6,570 nt of DNA from an uncultured Lautropia sp. (lineage in GTDB: Bacteria > Pseudomonadota > Gammaproteobacteria > Burkholderiales > Burkholderiaceae_E), in NCBI GenBank assembly GCA_938046755.1, contig CALIXC010000117.1, positions 1 to 6,570 on the forward strand, given 5' to 3'. The notes beneath the pieces are model-generated. The model was not told the origin of the DNA, did no database searches, and saw only the letters and a list, made by a program, of their open reading frames with translations. The translations under genes and the position numbers were made by a program. Positions 5,706-6,570 of the stretch are shown here, in pieces. Numbering within the stretch: the stretch's first letter is position 1; each line of letters begins with the position of its first letter.

Positions 5706-5724
5706 GGCCCGACCCTGTCGGGTC
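5706..5724 (-). terminator. Weak candidate terminator of the response-regulator gene
   Basis: GGCCCGAC (5706-5713) can pair with GTCGGGTC (5717-5724) around the loop CCT, giving an 8-bp GC-rich stem with one G-T pair. It lies 31 bases past the minus-strand stop codon. On the minus strand it is followed only by ATTCTTGG rather than a real T-run, so termination here would be weak. Confidence 0.3.
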
Positions 5725-5755
5725 TGGGCGCGGCCTGTCGGATTTTGCCGGTGGA

Positions 5756-6403
5756 TCAGTCCGGGCTGCTGCCCAGGAAGCGTCGCATCAGATCGGCCAT
5801 GGTGCGGACCTCGAACTTGTCCATGATGTTGGCGCGGTGCGCCTCCACCGTCTTGATGCTGATGTTCAGGTCGCCGGCAATCTGCTTGTTCAGGCGGCCA
5901 GCAGCAATCAGCTCCAGCACCTGTTGCTCGCGCGGGGTAAGGCGTGCCAGCAGTTCCTGGCGCTGCTCGCGCCGCTGGGCATCGTTCTGCTTCACGCGGG
6001 CCTGGCGGAAGGCGTTCTCCACCGTGCTGATCAGCTGCTTGTCGTCGAAGGGCTTTTCCAGGAAGTCCACGGCCCCCAGTTTCATGCGGGCCACAGCCAT
6101 GCCTACATCACCGTGACCGGTCATGAAGATCAGCGGCAGGTCATAGCGCTGGCGCAGCAGCTCGTCATGCAGCTCGATGCCGCTCATGCCGCCCATGCGC
6201 ACGTCCAGGATCAGCACCGCGAAATGTCCGGGGGTGTAGGCGTTCAGGAAGCTCTCGGCACTGTGGAAGGTGCGCACGTTGAAACCGCTGCCTTCCAGCA
6301 GCCAGCGCAGCGAATCGCGCACGGCCTCGTCGTCGTCGACGATGTAGACGAACCTTTCGGGCTGCGGGGGGGCGGTGGAGGGGGTTTCGTTCGATGGGCT
6401 CAT
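5756..6403 (-). CDS. FixJ-type two-component response regulator (receiver + LuxR helix-turn-helix)
   Basis: The protein has 215 residues and is a cytoplasmic transcription regulator activated by phosphotransfer from a histidine kinase. The receiver domain (about 18-135) holds the acidic pair Asp23/Asp24 in YIVDDDEAVRDSL, phospho-acceptor Asp67 in LILDVRM, Thr95 in FMTGHGD and Lys117 in EKPF. All sit at a constant offset of 13 from FixJ. A Gln/Arg-rich linker (136-152) leads to the LuxR/GerE DNA-binding domain (153-210): LTPREQQVLELIAAG, then NKQIAGDLNISIKTVEAHRANIMDK. The ATG at 6403 gives the family-like start MSPSNET with a short Pro-rich lead. A GTG at 6523 in the same frame would add 40 Arg-rich residues not expected in the family. 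No strong ribosome binding site is seen. The partner kinase is not in the window, so the signal and targets are unknown. Confidence 0.94.
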   Translation of the reverse strand: MSPSNETPSTAPPQPERFVYIVDDDEAVRDSLRWLLEGSGFNVRTFHSAESFLNAYTPGHFAVLILDVRMGGMSGIELHDELLRQRYDLPLIFMTGHGDVGMAVARMKLGAVDFLEKPFDDKQLISTVENAFRQARVKQNDAQRREQRQELLARLTPREQQVLELIAAGRLNKQIAGDLNISIKTVEAHRANIMDKFEVRTMADLMRRFLGSSPD

Positions 6404-6551
6404 GGGTCTGTCGTCTATCCAGATGATGGACACGGAGTTACGGGAGCCGGGATCGCGGTTCCTGGCGTTCGTGGCTCTTGGGATCCTCTGAACAAGTCCT
6501 CTCGGCCGTCGCACTCTCGTCACGGGCGCATGACTGCGTTGCCATTTGCTG
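6404..6551. other. Upstream region of the response-regulator gene
   Basis: This stretch should hold the leader and promoter of the minus-strand response regulator. A perfect TTGACA is read on the minus strand at 6555-6550, but no acceptable -10 follows at 16-18 bases, so a sigma-70 promoter is not established. No sigma-54 (-24/-12) match was found either. Confidence 0.4.
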
Positions 6552-6570
6552 TCAATAGCGCCGCTATTGA
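6552..6570. repeat. Perfect 9-bp inverted repeat at the right edge
   Basis: TCAATAGCG (6552-6560) and CGCTATTGA (6562-6570) are exact reverse complements with a single central C. The dyad touches the window end and may extend beyond it. It partly overlaps the TTGACA read on the minus strand (6555-6550), so it could be an operator for the response-regulator gene or a neighbour. It could also be part of another gene. Confidence 0.7.

Noticed and set aside
6520..6570. Possible C-terminal tail of an upstream kinase (SIAALLTANGNAVMRP, then stop)
   Set aside because: Sixteen residues with no recognisable motif cannot support a gene, and the same bases form a perfect dyad.

Overview
The window is GC-rich with long, strongly codon-biased reading frames and compact gene ends. 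Its gene families (DUF4136 lipoprotein, AstE/AspA-type zinc amidohydrolase, FixJ-type response regulator, DapA-like protein) fit a proteobacterium, most likely a beta-proteobacterium of the Burkholderiales. This placement is an inference from style and gene content; no marker gene settles it.

Layout from left to right. A reading frame leaving the left edge on the minus strand (start about 88) may be the N-terminus of a small protein. A lipoprotein with an SGNH/GDSL-hydrolase fold follows on the plus strand (340-1512). It converges on a minus-strand zinc-dependent desuccinylase/aspartoacylase-like enzyme (1695-2768). A 450-base divergent gap (2769-3218), holding a 7-base tandem repeat, separates that enzyme from a plus-strand DUF4136 lipoprotein (3219-4052). 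The lipoprotein converges, with only 8 bases between stop codons, on a minus-strand protein of the dihydrodipicolinate-synthase superfamily (4061-5047). That protein appears to start at TTG and to lack the family's Schiff-base lysine. A long leader region with a perfect 12-bp hairpin precedes it. A complete tRNA-Arg(ACG) with its own promoter and a textbook terminator lies at 5486-5650. A FixJ/LuxR-type response regulator on the minus strand (5756-6403) closes the window.

The protein genes stand as single units in alternating orientation, so there is no evident multi-gene operon and no shared pathway can be deduced. Two of the five well-supported proteins are predicted lipoproteins of the cell envelope, two are metabolic-enzyme-like, and one is a transcription regulator whose sensor kinase is not seen here. 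I see no insertion sequence, CRISPR array, toxin-antitoxin pair or phage gene. The most unusual item is the DapA-like protein without its catalytic lysine. Several precise inverted repeats at gene borders are the next most interesting features.
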